Shown: one piece after another, positions 36,341 through 44,638 of the stretch | Layout of the letters: every line of letters starts with the position of its first letter | How positions within the stretch are numbered: position 1 is the stretch's first letter | Origin: Chromatiaceae bacterium | GTDB lineage: Bacteria; Pseudomonadota; Gammaproteobacteria; Chromatiales; Chromatiaceae | NCBI GenBank assembly: GCA_016714645.1 | Contig: JADKCI010000004.1 | Span: forward strand, 601,501 to 665,500 | Length of the DNA stretch: 64,000 nt | Direction of reading: 5' to 3' | The notes under the pieces: model-generated | Told to the model about the DNA's origin: nothing | The model's input: the letters and a program-made list of their open reading frames with translations, nothing else | Databases searched by the model: none | Position numbers and translations under genes: made by a program

Positions 36341-37852
36341 ATGATTCACACGATTAAAGCCATGTATGACGGTGGGCGCGGTAGCTCCCTGCGCGCCATC
36401 GCCCAAGAGTTGGGGCTCTCGCGCAACACGGTACGCAAGTATGCGACGATGCCGGAGGAGGACATCGCCGGCTACCGAGACGAGCGCGAGCGCACCAAGC
36501 GCCTGGACGGACAGCGCGATTACATCGTTCATCTGCTGGAGACCTATCCGCGCCTGAGCGCGGTGAAGATCCTGCGCAAACTCACGGAGGCGCACGGGGA
36601 GCTGGAAGTCTCGATCCGCACGGCGCGCCGCTACGTGCGGGCGCTCAAGGAGACCGCCGTGGTCAAGCGCGAGCGGTACTATGAGCCGGTGCTGGACATG
36701 GTTCCGGGGGTGCAGTGCCAGGTGGATGGCGGGGAGCAGCGCGCGGTCCTGATCGGTGGGGCGGCGACGACGGTCTACTTCATGGTCTTCGTGCTGTCGT
36801 ACTCGCGGCTACTGTACGTGGCGGCGAGCCTGCGGCCGATCGACACCGCGGCCTTGATCCGGATGCACGACGCCGCCTTCCGGTCCTTTGGCGGGTTCCC
36901 CCAGGAATGCGTCTACGACCAAACCCGTCTGGTGGTGAGCGCCGAGACCTTCCGCGAATTGGCCCTCAATGAACGCTTCGCCCGCTACGCGACTACGGTG
37001 GGCTTTCGGATTCGCGCCTGCGAAGGCTATGACCCCGAGAGCAAGGGCAAGGTGGAAGCCGGGGTTAAATACGTCAAGCAGGACGCCCTCTACGGCGAGA
37101 CCTTCGCGGATTTTCCGGCCCTGGAGGTGTATGTGGCGCAGTGGCTCGACGAGACGGCCAACGTGCGCCTCCATGCCGCGACCGGGGAGGCCCCGCGTGT
37201 GCGCTTCGAGCGCGACGAGCGCACGGCCCTGGGTGCCTACTTCAGTCCCCGCGGGATCGCCGAGCTAGGGCCGGCGCCGCTCGAGACCCGCAAGGCGGAC
37301 AAGACGGGGCTCATCGCCTATCGGGCGAACAAATACTCCGTCCCGCTGGCCTACCAGCGGAGCCCCGTGGGGGTCAGGGAAGCGGACGGGCAACTCCTCG
37401 TCTGCGCCCTGGACACCGGGGAAGTCGTCGCGCGCCATCCGCTGGGCGACGGCAAAGGCGAGACCTTCAAGAACACCAACCACTACCGGGACCGCGCCCA
37501 ACAGATCGCCGAGTTGGAGGGAGCGATCCACGCCGCGCTGGGCGCGGCGCGGGGCCAGCGCCTATGCGCCCTGCTCAAGGCCACCTCGCCGGCCATCTAC
37601 AAGGACCAACTGCGCGGTGCCGCGCGGGTCTTGGCCGCCCACCCCAGCCTCCCGGAGGTGGTCCTCGATCATGTCTGCGATCGCCCGCGCTTGACCGCCA
37701 CCGGGCTGCGCGACTATGTACTCGCCTACGCCGCCCATCCCGAGCGTCTGGCGGCGCCGGGCCACGGCGCCGTCCCCGTCCCCGCAGGGCACCTCACCTT
37801 TGGCCCGCTACGCCGACATCAGCGCCGAGCCTCGCCGCGAGGGGGCCCATGA
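36341..37852 (+). CDS. istA: IS21-family transposase IstA
   Basis: A 503-residue DDE transposase. An N-terminal helix-turn-helix (GRGSSLRAIAQELGLSRNTVRKY) is followed by the rve catalytic core, with aspartates in VQCQVDGGEQ and VYDQTRLVV and the glutamate in GKVEAGVKYVKQD. ATG 36341 is preferred; a TTG 15 bases earlier is possible. Its stop overlaps the istB start (ATGA). It appears intact, so this IS21 could still be active. Confidence 0.93.
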   Translation: MIHTIKAMYDGGRGSSLRAIAQELGLSRNTVRKYATMPEEDIAGYRDERERTKRLDGQRDYIVHLLETYPRLSAVKILRKLTEAHGELEVSIRTARRYVRALKETAVVKRERYYEPVLDMVPGVQCQVDGGEQRAVLIGGAATTVYFMVFVLSYSRLLYVAASLRPIDTAALIRMHDAAFRSFGGFPQECVYDQTRLVVSAETFRELALNERFARYATTVGFRIRACEGYDPESKGKVEAGVKYVKQDALYGETFADFPALEVYVAQWLDETANVRLHAATGEAPRVRFERDERTALGAYFSPRGIAELGPAPLETRKADKTGLIAYRANKYSVPLAYQRSPVGVREADGQLLVCALDTGEVVARHPLGDGKGETFKNTNHYRDRAQQIAELEGAIHAALGAARGQRLCALLKATSPAIYKDQLRGAARVLAAHPSLPEVVLDHVCDRPRLTATGLRDYVLAYAAHPERLAAPGHGAVPVPAGHLTFGPLRRHQRRASPRGGP

Positions 37853-38589
37853 GCACCCTTGACCGACTGCTCCAGCACTACCGTGCCGTGCATTGCTACC
37901 ACATGGCCACCGGCCTGCCCGACTTGCTGGCCCGCGCGGAGGCCAACGAGTTGTCCTACCTACAACTGGCCGAGGATCTGGTCGAGCTGGAGCGCCAGGG
38001 CCGCGAGCGCAACCGCCTGGCGATCAATCTGCGCAAGGCGGGGTTTCCCGCGATCAAACGCTTGGAGGAATTCGACTTCCGCCACCAGACCACGATCACC
38101 AAGCGCCAGGTCGCCCAGCTGCTCGACTTCCGCTTCCTTGACGCCCGCGCCAACGTGGTGTTTATCGGCCCGCCCGGTGTCGGCAAAACGCACCTAGCCA
38201 TCGCCATCGCGCTCAAGGCCGTGGAGTCCGGCTACAAGGCGCTGTTCACCACCGCCTTAGCCCTGGCCGAAACCCTGGAGATCGCCGAACTCAAAGGCGA
38301 ACTGAAGAAGAAAATCGCCAGCCTGCTCAAGTTCGATCTGCTGGTCATTGATGAACTGGGCTACCTCCCGATGAACCGACAGGGCATTTATAACTTGTTC
38401 CAATTGGTCAACGGCCTCTACGAGCAGCGCTCGGTCATCTTGACCACCAACAAGGACTTCACCTCCTGGGGTGAGTTTCTGCGCGACGAGACCGTCGCTG
38501 TGCCCATCGTGGATCGCCTGATCCACCACTCACAGGTGTTCATGCTCGGAGGTGAAAGCTATCGCCTAAAGCAAAAATTGGCTAATTGA
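37849..38589 (+). CDS. istB: IS21-family helper ATPase IstB
   Basis: A 246-residue AAA+ protein that guides IstA to target DNA. Walker A is IGPPGVGKTHLA, Walker B LLVIDELGYLPM, sensor I LTTNKDF. It overlaps istA by four bases, as usual. Complete, with no frameshift. Confidence 0.95.
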   Translation: MSTLDRLLQHYRAVHCYHMATGLPDLLARAEANELSYLQLAEDLVELERQGRERNRLAINLRKAGFPAIKRLEEFDFRHQTTITKRQVAQLLDFRFLDARANVVFIGPPGVGKTHLAIAIALKAVESGYKALFTTALALAETLEIAELKGELKKKIASLLKFDLLVIDELGYLPMNRQGIYNLFQLVNGLYEQRSVILTTNKDFTSWGEFLRDETVAVPIVDRLIHHSQVFMLGGESYRLKQKLAN

Positions 38590-38654
38590 CCACGTTTTCC
38601 CCACCCAAGGGTGGGTCAAAATTATTGGCCGCTAGTGGGTCAATTCTGATGGCC

Positions 38655-39110
38655 GTTGACAAGCACGTGGAGACCGATCGTCACGATCAGCCCAGAGCTC
38701 TCCGCCACAGCGATGCACTCGTCCGGAGAAACGTCACCCAATGCGGCATTGTGCCAGCGCAGCAGGGCCTCCGCGCCAACGATTTCCTGCGAGCGAACAG
38801 CCATCAACGGCTGGTACAGAACGGTGAATTCTCCCCGCTCAAGGGCGCCATGGGGCTGCTCCTCCACCGCCAAGCGCCGTCAAACACGGTCGTTCAGGGC
38901 CTCGGTGAAATAGTGGTACGTGTTTCGACCCAGCTCCTTGGCCCTGTACATCGCCATATCCGCGCTGCGCAGGAGCTCAGCCGGCGTCTGACCATCTGTC
39001 GGATAAACGGCAATGCCAATGCTTGCCCGTCAGCATCAACCCCCGGTTGTCGATCCGGAAGATGCTACGAAAGCGATTCATGAGTATTTCTGTAATGCCC
39101 CGCGCATCGT
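38655..39110 (-). pseudogene. GGDEF-EAL protein, GGDEF end and EAL start
   Basis: Minus-strand continuation of the fragment at 33.9-34.5 kb. It runs from the last part of a GGDEF domain (DARGITEILMNRFRSIF, then after a frameshift IGIAVYPTDGQTP and SADMAMYRAKELGRNTYHYF) into EAL (FTVLYQPLMAV, GAEALLRWHN, ESSGLIVTIGLHVL), where IS21 cuts in. A TGA in DRV-stop-RRLAVEE adds a second lesion, likely a CGA-to-TGA change. The 5' part of the gene is missing and ends at the MITE. Confidence 0.85.
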
Positions 39111-39200
39111 GGTAGTGCCCCGATCAGCAGGATAGAATTTTCTAACATGCTGATTAATATCTATAAGCTTCGTAATTATCCTGCGGATTGGGGCACTACC
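39111..39200. repeat. 90-bp MITE with long inverted ends
   Basis: Both ends read GGTAGTGCCCC inward, and similarity continues as GATC-AGCAGGATAGAATT on one side and AATCCGCAGGATAATTAC on the other. The centre is AT-rich and has no coding capacity. It lies exactly at the joint of the GGDEF fragment and the photolyase fragment, so it is placed at a deletion or fusion point. Confidence 0.8.
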
Positions 39201-39203
39201 CGA

Positions 39204-40356
39204 TAGTGAACACTTCTACACCCAGCGCCATGAAGCGGCCGAACTGTTCGCCAACCGCAAACAATGGCTGATGGAAACCTTCTACCGCCAGATGCGCAAA
39301 CGCCATCGGGTACTGATGGACGGCGCCGATAAGCCCGCTGGCGGCCAGTGGAACTTTGACGCGGACAACCGCAAGCCCTGGAAGGGCACGCCGCCCGAGC
39401 CGCCCGACTGGCGCCCGCGCCACGACCACCGCGCGCTGTGGGCCAGCATTCAAGCGGCCGGTGTGCAAAGCTTTGGCGAGCCCAGCGCGGACCACTTTCG
39501 CTGGCCCATCAACCGGGCCGAGGCGCTAGGGCAGCTGGATCACTTCATCACCCAGGCCCTGCCGCACTTTGGCGATTTTCAGGACGCCATGAGCCGTAAG
39601 GCCTGGCGCCTGTTCCACTCGCTGCTCTCTTTTGCGCTAAACGTGAAGATGCTCAAGCCCGCCGAAGTGGTGAACCGTGTTGAGGCCGCATGGCGCGCGG
39701 GCCGGGTAGAGTTGGCCCCGGCCGAGGGTTTTATCCGCCAGATCATCGGTTGGCGCGAGTATGTGCGCGGCATCTACTGGGCGCGGATGCCGGGCTATGA
39801 TCAAAACAACTTTTTCGAGCACACCACGCCGCTGCCCGAATGGTTTTGGACCGGGCGAACCCGCATGAACTGCCTGGCCGCCGCCATCACCGGCTCACTG
39901 CGCAACGCCCATGCGCATCACATTCAGCGGTTGATGGTGATTGGCAACTTTGCCCTGCTGGCTGGCCTGGACGTCCAGGCGCTGCACCGCTGGTATCTGG
40001 GCATTTACATCGACGCCTTTGAGTGGGTGGAGCTGCCCAACACGCTGGGCATGAGCCAGTATGCCGACGGTGGCCTGCTGGGCCACCAAGCCGTATGCGA
40101 GCAGCGCCGCCTACATTGACCGCGCATGAGCGACTCCTGCAAGGGCTGCGCCTATGACAGGAAGCCGCGTCTGGGCGAGACCGCCTGCCCCTTCAATGCG
40201 CTGTACTGGGACTTTTATCGGCGCAACGCCGCCAAGCTGGAGCGTAATCCGCGCATCGGCATGGCCTATCGTCAATTGGCCAAAATGCCACCAGACGAGG
40301 TGGCCGCGCTGCAAGCCCAGGCCGCGCACACCCGCCAGCGGCTGGATATCCTCTGA
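39204..40356 (+). pseudogene. FeS-BCP-type photolyase/cryptochrome, 5'-truncated and frameshifted
   Basis: The FAD-binding half of a PhrB-like (6-4) photolyase: FYRQMRKRHRVLMDGADKP, GGQWNFDADNRKP, then FIRQIIGWREYVRGIYW, SLRNAHAHHIQRLMVIGN and VELPNTLGMSQYADGG. Two slips near 40.09 and 40.12 kb shift the frame; beyond them lies SDSCKGCAYDRKPRLGETAC with Fe-S cysteines, and ALYWDFYRRN. The first ~150 residues (antenna-binding domain) are missing, and sequence begins just after the MITE. Not functional. The four cysteines of the cluster are partly visible (CxxC and AC). Confidence 0.82.
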
Positions 40357-40431
40357 CTTCATCAAGCAAAGCCTTGCCCCGGATGGCCACCAGGGCTGCC
40401 CTTGCGATCCATCCGCCTTATTCCTATCTGA

Positions 40432-40623
40432 TTACGGCCGAAGTGGGTACTGGGCGTCAATCAGCTCCAGCAACCGCAGCTCCAGTTCGTCCAAGCCGTC
40501 TCCCGGCGCCGGCCGGTAAACCCAGGAACGCGCTACCCCCGACAGCGCGCATTGCCGGCTCACCGAAACCACGTCTGCCACCGGGCACCCACCGGGCTCT
40601 ATCCACTCCCGCCGGACCCTCAC
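40432..40623 (-). pseudogene. IS3-family OrfB, N-terminal fragment
   Basis: RVRREWIEPGGCPVADVVSV, CALSGVARSWVYRPAP and ELRLLELIDAQYPLRP are the opening of a typical IS3 OrfB. The reading frame stops soon after, and the central rve part is not found next to it. The C-terminal part is at 31.0-31.5 kb. Confidence 0.75.
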
Positions 40624-40647
40624 CGGCTGATCCCGTACTTTTTTCAG

Positions 40648-40914
40648 CTAGTCCCATTCCATCTTCAGTTGATCGATCTCGCTGTAGAGCCGCTCCGGTG
40701 CCCCTTTGCCATCCTCCGCCTGCTTCGGACCGCGCGTGGCCTCGAACAAGGTCCCAGACCGCGCCACGATCTCCCGCTGCCACTGCCCCACCTGGGCCGG
40801 ATGCACCCCGTGCTCTTGACCGATCTCGTTGACCGTCTTGACCCCACGGATCGCCTCCAGCCCAACCTTGGCCTTGAAGGCGGCCGTGTAACTCTTACGC
40901 TTTGCTTCGCCCAT
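40648..40914 (-). CDS. IS3-family transposase OrfA
   Basis: An 88-residue helix-turn-helix protein: KRKSYTAAFKAKVGLEAIRG, TVNEIGQEHGVHPAQVGQW and KQAEDGKGAPERLYSEIDQL. It recognises IS ends and is normally joined with OrfB by a programmed frameshift. It is open and begins at an ATG 54 bp from the right IS end, but OrfB is broken, so it is an orphan. Confidence 0.85.
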   Translation of the reverse strand: MGEAKRKSYTAAFKAKVGLEAIRGVKTVNEIGQEHGVHPAQVGQWQREIVARSGTLFEATRGPKQAEDGKGAPERLYSEIDQLKMEWD

Positions 40915-40967
40915 TCTTACCTGCCCCTATGGGTTCGGGTGCGAACTTAAACTACTGTCCGGGTTTC

Positions 40968-40980
40968 GGGGTCCACTTTA
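40968..40980 (-). repeat. IS3-family terminal inverted repeat, right copy
   Basis: GGGGTCCACTTTA, the reverse complement of 30796-30808. It lies just upstream of orfA, as expected for the 5' end of the element. Confidence 0.8.
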
Positions 40981-40990
40981 CTTTGCCCAG

Positions 40991-41491
40991 TCACCCCGTG
41001 CGGGATGCAGGGGAAGGGGTATCCCTGATTAATTGCCAATGCCGAAAGGTCGCCGCCTGGCCATATCTCTGTTGCGTTTCATCGATCAGAGTCCAGACCG
41101 TGGCCTGTTCGATTCGGAACCGCACGCCGGTCTTGGAAATCCGAACTCCTGCATAATCATCGATGTATCCGTATGCGGTCACCCCTTCCAGCAAGCGCTA
41201 CCGTTCAGCTCGCAGGGGTACTTCCGTCGTGCAGTGGGATGGCATGGCTGTGAACTCTTCCCAAGGCATGGCGAAAAGGTTCAGTGCGGCCAGGTTGCCG
41301 TAGTTAAGGATGGGATCAGCGGCAGTATCGTGCGATAGCACGACAAAGGGTGCGTAAAACAACCCTTCGGCAGCGGCGATGGGGGGCAGCGCCGGGTCCA
41401 GGAGGTGACGACCGGTCAGCGCATGGTATGCTCGGCGTAACCGTTCCGCGTGATCAACCTGAAAGTGATTGGCCGGGGAGGGTATGAACAT
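40991..41491 (-). pseudogene. MEKHR-domain protein gene with one in-frame amber codon
   Basis: Starting at ATG 41491 (MFIPSPANHFQVDHAERL), the frame reads AEGLFYAPFVVLSHDTAADP, LNYGNLAALNLFAMPWEEF and TTEVPLRAER, then a TAG codon at 41195-41197, then at once RLLEGVTAYGYIDDYAGVR, FRIEQATVWTLIDE and YGQAATFRHW in the same frame. Both halves belong to the MEKHR domain, a PAS-like module found in small stand-alone proteins. The only lesion is the single TAG; no frameshift is needed. Either a recent nonsense mutation or a readthrough site; the first is more likely. It lies 10 bp outside the IS3 end and downstream of ssrA on the same strand. Confidence 0.8.
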
Positions 41492-41674
41492 GGGGGACTC
41501 GTGGCTTGGCTGGTGTGGGACCAAGCCGGCCAAGGGGCTTGTGGGCTTTCCCGGTTGGCTTGGGGCAGGAGAACCTCCCGTGCCCACCAAGCGCCTCACG
41601 GGGGCGAAGCGGGACTGGGTAAGGATTGCCGTTGCGGCTTGGCGGTCGGGCTAGGCTTGGGGCTAGTCAAGTCG

Positions 41675-41709
41675 GGAGATAAGAAAAGATAAGCGGCCCG
41701 TAGGCCGCT
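41675..41709 (-). terminator. Terminator of ssrA (tmRNA)
   Basis: On the minus strand AGCGGCC-TAC-GGGCCGCT folds into a 7-bp hairpin followed by TATCTTTTCTTATC. It lies about 27 bp beyond the tmRNA CCA end. Confidence 0.7.
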
Positions 41710-41735
41710 GAAAAAAAAGAAAAAAACTATGTTAA

Positions 41736-42095
41736 TGGTGGAGGCGGCGGGAATCGAACCCGCGTCCGCAAGTCCTCTGCCTAGAGATCTACATGCTTAG
41801 CCCTGTCTATTTTTTTTAACCTTCCAGCGCCCGAAGGGCAGGGCACTCGGTCAGCGATTCCGAATTGGGTTTTAGCGGTTCAAGTCCGGACTCCCGTCAC
41901 CGCGATCCCGTGTGTTGTTACCCCTGAAACCCGCCCCCCATGGGCAGAGGACGGTCAGAGGCTCGCCGGTTTAGGCGGCGAGAGCGTAGTTGTCGTCGTT
42001 GGCAACTGTTGATTTGCGGATGGATTTACGAGGTACCCCGCACCTCGGCATGCACCCCAGGGTTCGCAACCCACGTCGAAAGCCATGTCGCCCCC
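41736..42095 (-). ncRNA. ssrA: tmRNA
   Basis: 360 nt, rescuing stalled ribosomes together with SmpB. The 5' end GGGGGCGACATGGCTTTCGA and the 3' end GGTTCGATTCCCGCCGCCTC then CACCA form the tRNA-like domain. The tag is encoded at 41971-42003 and reads ANDDNYALAA then TAA. It stands 69 bp downstream of smpB on the same strand. Confidence 0.96.
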
Positions 42096-42113
42096 AGAGT
42101 CGTTTAATTGGAG

Positions 42114-42142
42114 AGTATAGAGGGGGGGAAGTTCCCGGGCAA
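42114..42142 (-). promoter_or_regulatory. Likely sigma-70 promoter of ssrA
   Basis: On the minus strand TTGCCC and TATACT are separated by 17 bp. The -10 box ends 18 nt before the mature 5' end, leaving about 11 nt of leader to be trimmed by RNase P. This would give ssrA its own promoter, separate from smpB. Confidence 0.6.
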
Positions 42143-42164
42143 TGTAAATCAGCCCGATCGCATC

Positions 42165-42641
42165 CTACTTCTGCTTGAAGAGACGATCCTTTTCCCGCAC
42201 CCAGTCCCGGTCCTTCTCGCTGTCCCGCTTATCATGGAGCTTTTTGCCCTTAGCGAGGCCGATCTCGAGCTTGGCCCGGCCCCGCTTCCAGTACATGGCG
42301 GTGGGGACCAAGGTGTAGCCGGAGCGCTCGACCAGTCCAATCAGGCGGTGGATCTCGCTCCGTTTCAGCAGTAGTTTGCGGTTGCGCACCGGGTCCGGGT
42401 GGACGTGGGTGGAGGCGCTGGTGAGGGCGGACATGTGACAGCCCAGGAGGAAGGCCTCACCCTGGATGATGCGCACATAGCCCTCGCGTAGTTGAACACG
42501 CCCGGCTCGGGCGCTCTTCACTTCCCAGCCTTCCAGGCTGAGTCCTGCCTCGTAGCGCTGCTCGATGAAGTAGTCGTGCCCCGCCTTCTTGTTGAGGGCG
42601 ATATTGGACTGAGCGATCTTGGGTTTTGCTTTGGTGGCCAT
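42165..42641 (-). CDS. smpB: SsrA-binding protein
   Basis: 158 residues; binds the tRNA-like domain of tmRNA and takes it to stalled ribosomes. The OB-barrel text IALNKKAGHDYFIEQRYEAG and LEGWEVKSARAGRVQL is followed by the basic tail (KGKKLHDKRDSEKDRDW) that enters the decoding path. smpB and ssrA are in tandem. Confidence 0.97.
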   Translation of the reverse strand: MATKAKPKIAQSNIALNKKAGHDYFIEQRYEAGLSLEGWEVKSARAGRVQLREGYVRIIQGEAFLLGCHMSALTSASTHVHPDPVRNRKLLLKRSEIHRLIGLVERSGYTLVPTAMYWKRGRAKLEIGLAKGKKLHDKRDSEKDRDWVREKDRLFKQK

Positions 42642-42768
42642 GTTGGAGAGTGTAATGCATGGAGCGCCCCCGGAGAATGGCCCGAGGCGGGCGCGGCCAA
42701 GATTTTGCGATTGCTTTTAGTCGGCCAACCCGCTATCTTCTCGCGCTCTTGAAAGGCAGGAGATTCTC

Positions 42769-43530
<762 letters not shown>

Positions 43531-43537
43531 TTCTGAA

Positions 43538-43984
43538 ATGCAGACCATACTGACCGTAGTACATCTCTTTCTGGCCTTGGGGCTTATTGGCCTGGTGTTG
43601 ATACAGCACGGAAAGGGCGCCGATATGGGCGCGGCCTTTGGGAGTGGTGCCTCGGCTACCGTTTTTGGAGCGCGTGGTTCGGGTAATTTCCTGTCCCGGA
43701 CCACCGGAATCCTGGCGGCATTGTTTTTTGTCACCAGCATGGTTCTGGCCTATTATGCGTCCCAGGTTGGAGAGCCGGTAGGGCTCATGGACAGGCTCGA
43801 TCAGGTGCCGGTAGCGCCCTTGGTAAAGCCGGCCGAATTACCGGCGGTTGATCCAGTACCCGGGCCCGTAACGAGTGTGAAGGGATCTCTCGAAATCCCG
43901 CCTGTGGTGGCCCCGGTCGAGATCATTAAAGAAGTCGAGGTTGTGGTTCCTCCGGTTGCGGAGCCCCCGGCCCCTAAGGAGTAA
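43538..43984 (+). CDS. secG: Protein-export membrane protein SecG
   Basis: Helper subunit of the SecYEG channel. 148 residues. Two membrane helices (TILTVVHLFLALGLIGLVL and GILAALFFVTSMVLAYYAS) flank the conserved GADMGAAFGSGASATVFG. The C-terminal half is a proline/valine-rich extension (PVVAPVEIIKEVEVVVPPVA) longer than in E. coli but common in this order. ATG 43538 starts just after tpiA. Confidence 0.94.
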   Translation: MQTILTVVHLFLALGLIGLVLIQHGKGADMGAAFGSGASATVFGARGSGNFLSRTTGILAALFFVTSMVLAYYASQVGEPVGLMDRLDQVPVAPLVKPAELPAVDPVPGPVTSVKGSLEIPPVVAPVEIIKEVEVVVPPVAEPPAPKE

Positions 43985-43994
43985 TGAAGTTTTA

Positions 43995-44079
43995 GCCGAC
44001 GTGGTGGAATTGGTAGACACGCTATCTTGAGGGGGTAGTGGCGCAAGCCGTGCCGGTTCGAGTCCGGCCGTCGGCACCA
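43995..44079 (+). tRNA. tRNA-Leu (anticodon GAG)
   Basis: 85 nt with a long variable arm. Acceptor arms GCCGACG and CGTCGGC pair; the anticodon arm is CTATC-TTGAGGG-GGTAG with GAG; the T arm is CCGGTTCGAGTCCGG; CCA is encoded. It follows secG, as leuU does in E. coli. Confidence 0.96.
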
Positions 44080-44090
44080 ATTTGAAGTGA

Positions 44091-44123
44091 GGCAGGTCGT
44101 TAAAATGACCTGCCCTTTTTTTT
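44091..44123 (+). terminator. Rho-independent terminator after tRNA-Leu
   Basis: GGCAGGTC and GACCTGCC form an 8-bp stem with an 8-nt loop, followed by eight T. It separates the secG/tRNA transcript from the nuo operon. Confidence 0.9.
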
Positions 44124-44198
44124 GCCCAGTTTGCGGGTTCCGCATCCCTTAAATCCGTAACTCACTGATTTATATTTTGAAAGGGTGGATGTTTCGGC

Positions 44199-44228
44199 TT
44201 GACATATGTCAAGAAGCTGCACTAGACT
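44199..44228 (+). promoter_or_regulatory. Likely nuo promoter with an FNR/CRP-type palindrome
   Basis: TTGACATATGTCAA (44199-44212) is a perfect TTGAC-N4-GTCAA palindrome, the half-site form used by FNR/CRP-family regulators such as DNR/NNR and FixK. Its first six bases also serve as a consensus -35 (TTGACA), and TAGACT 18 bp on is a fair -10. A regulator bound here would block the -35, so repression is the more likely effect. It lies 54 bp before the nuoA start. Confidence 0.55.
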
Positions 44229-44281
44229 TCACCATCCGCGTTGTAATGACTCCGTAAGAATTCAACAGCAAGGGGAAGTGG

Positions 44282-44638
44282 GTGCTAGAAAACTACCTTC
44301 CAATTCTGATTTTCATGGTCATCGGCTTGCTGGTGGGTGGGGGCGCCATGGCTGCGGGCTTTTTCCTGGGGGAGCGCCGGCCCGACGCCGCTAAGAATGG
44401 TCCTTACGAATGCGGCTTTGAGGCCTTCGAAAGCGCTCGTCTCAAGTTCGATGTCCGCTACTATCTGGTCGCCATCCTCTTTATCATTTTTGACCTGGAA
44501 ATCGCCTTCCTTTTCCCCTGGGCCGTCGCCCTCGAGGGCTTGGGCTTGGTTGGTTTCATGGCCATGGTGATTTTCCTCGCTATCCTCGTAGTCGGTTTCA
44601 TCTATGAGTGGAAGAAGGGGGCCCTGGAATGGGAATAG
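44282..44638 (+). CDS. nuoA: NADH-quinone oxidoreductase subunit A
   Basis: Membrane-arm subunit with three helices, 118 residues. GPYECGFEAFESARLKFDVR is the conserved loop between TM1 and TM2, and YYLVAILFIIFDLEIAFLFP is TM2. The start is GTG 44282 after an AGGGGAAG purine run. Its last codons overlap nuoB. Confidence 0.95.
   Translation: MLENYLPILIFMVIGLLVGGGAMAAGFFLGERRPDAAKNGPYECGFEAFESARLKFDVRYYLVAILFIIFDLEIAFLFPWAVALEGLGLVGFMAMVIFLAILVVGFIYEWKKGALEWE

Larger units (their letters stand above)
34480..38654 (+). mobile_element. IS21-family element, carrying a nested IS1380-type insertion
   Basis: The right end reads, on the minus strand, GGCCATCAGAATTGACCCAC then GCGGCCAATAATTTTGACCC; the left end (after removing the IS1380 insertion) reads GGCCATCTAAACTGATCCAC then GCGGCCAACAATTTTGACCC. 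These multi-repeat ends are typical of IS21. istA and istB are intact. The element splits the GGDEF-EAL gene. Flanks GTTAGT and GTTGAC are only partly alike, so the target duplication is imperfect or the edges are off by a few bases. Confidence 0.8.
30796..40980. mobile_element. 10.2-kb composite region bounded by split IS3-family ends
   Basis: TAAAGTGGACCCC at 30796-30808 and its exact reverse complement at 40968-40980 are the outer ends. Inside, on the minus strand and in the right order for one element, are orfA and the first part of orfB next to the right end and the last part of orfB next to the left end; about 120 codons of orfB are missing. Between them lie a Tat-PLP enzyme gene, a palindromic repeat, a GGDEF-EAL pseudogene, IS21, an IS1380-family element, a MITE and a broken photolyase. 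Either one IS3 was split and filled, or two copies were trimmed. Target duplication at the outer ends is not evident. Confidence 0.7.

Noticed and set aside
37141..37848. Upstream extension of the istB frame inside istA
   Set aside because: The text is Arg/Pro/Gly-rich shadow of istA; IstB begins properly at MSTLDRLLQHY with the usual ATGA overlap.
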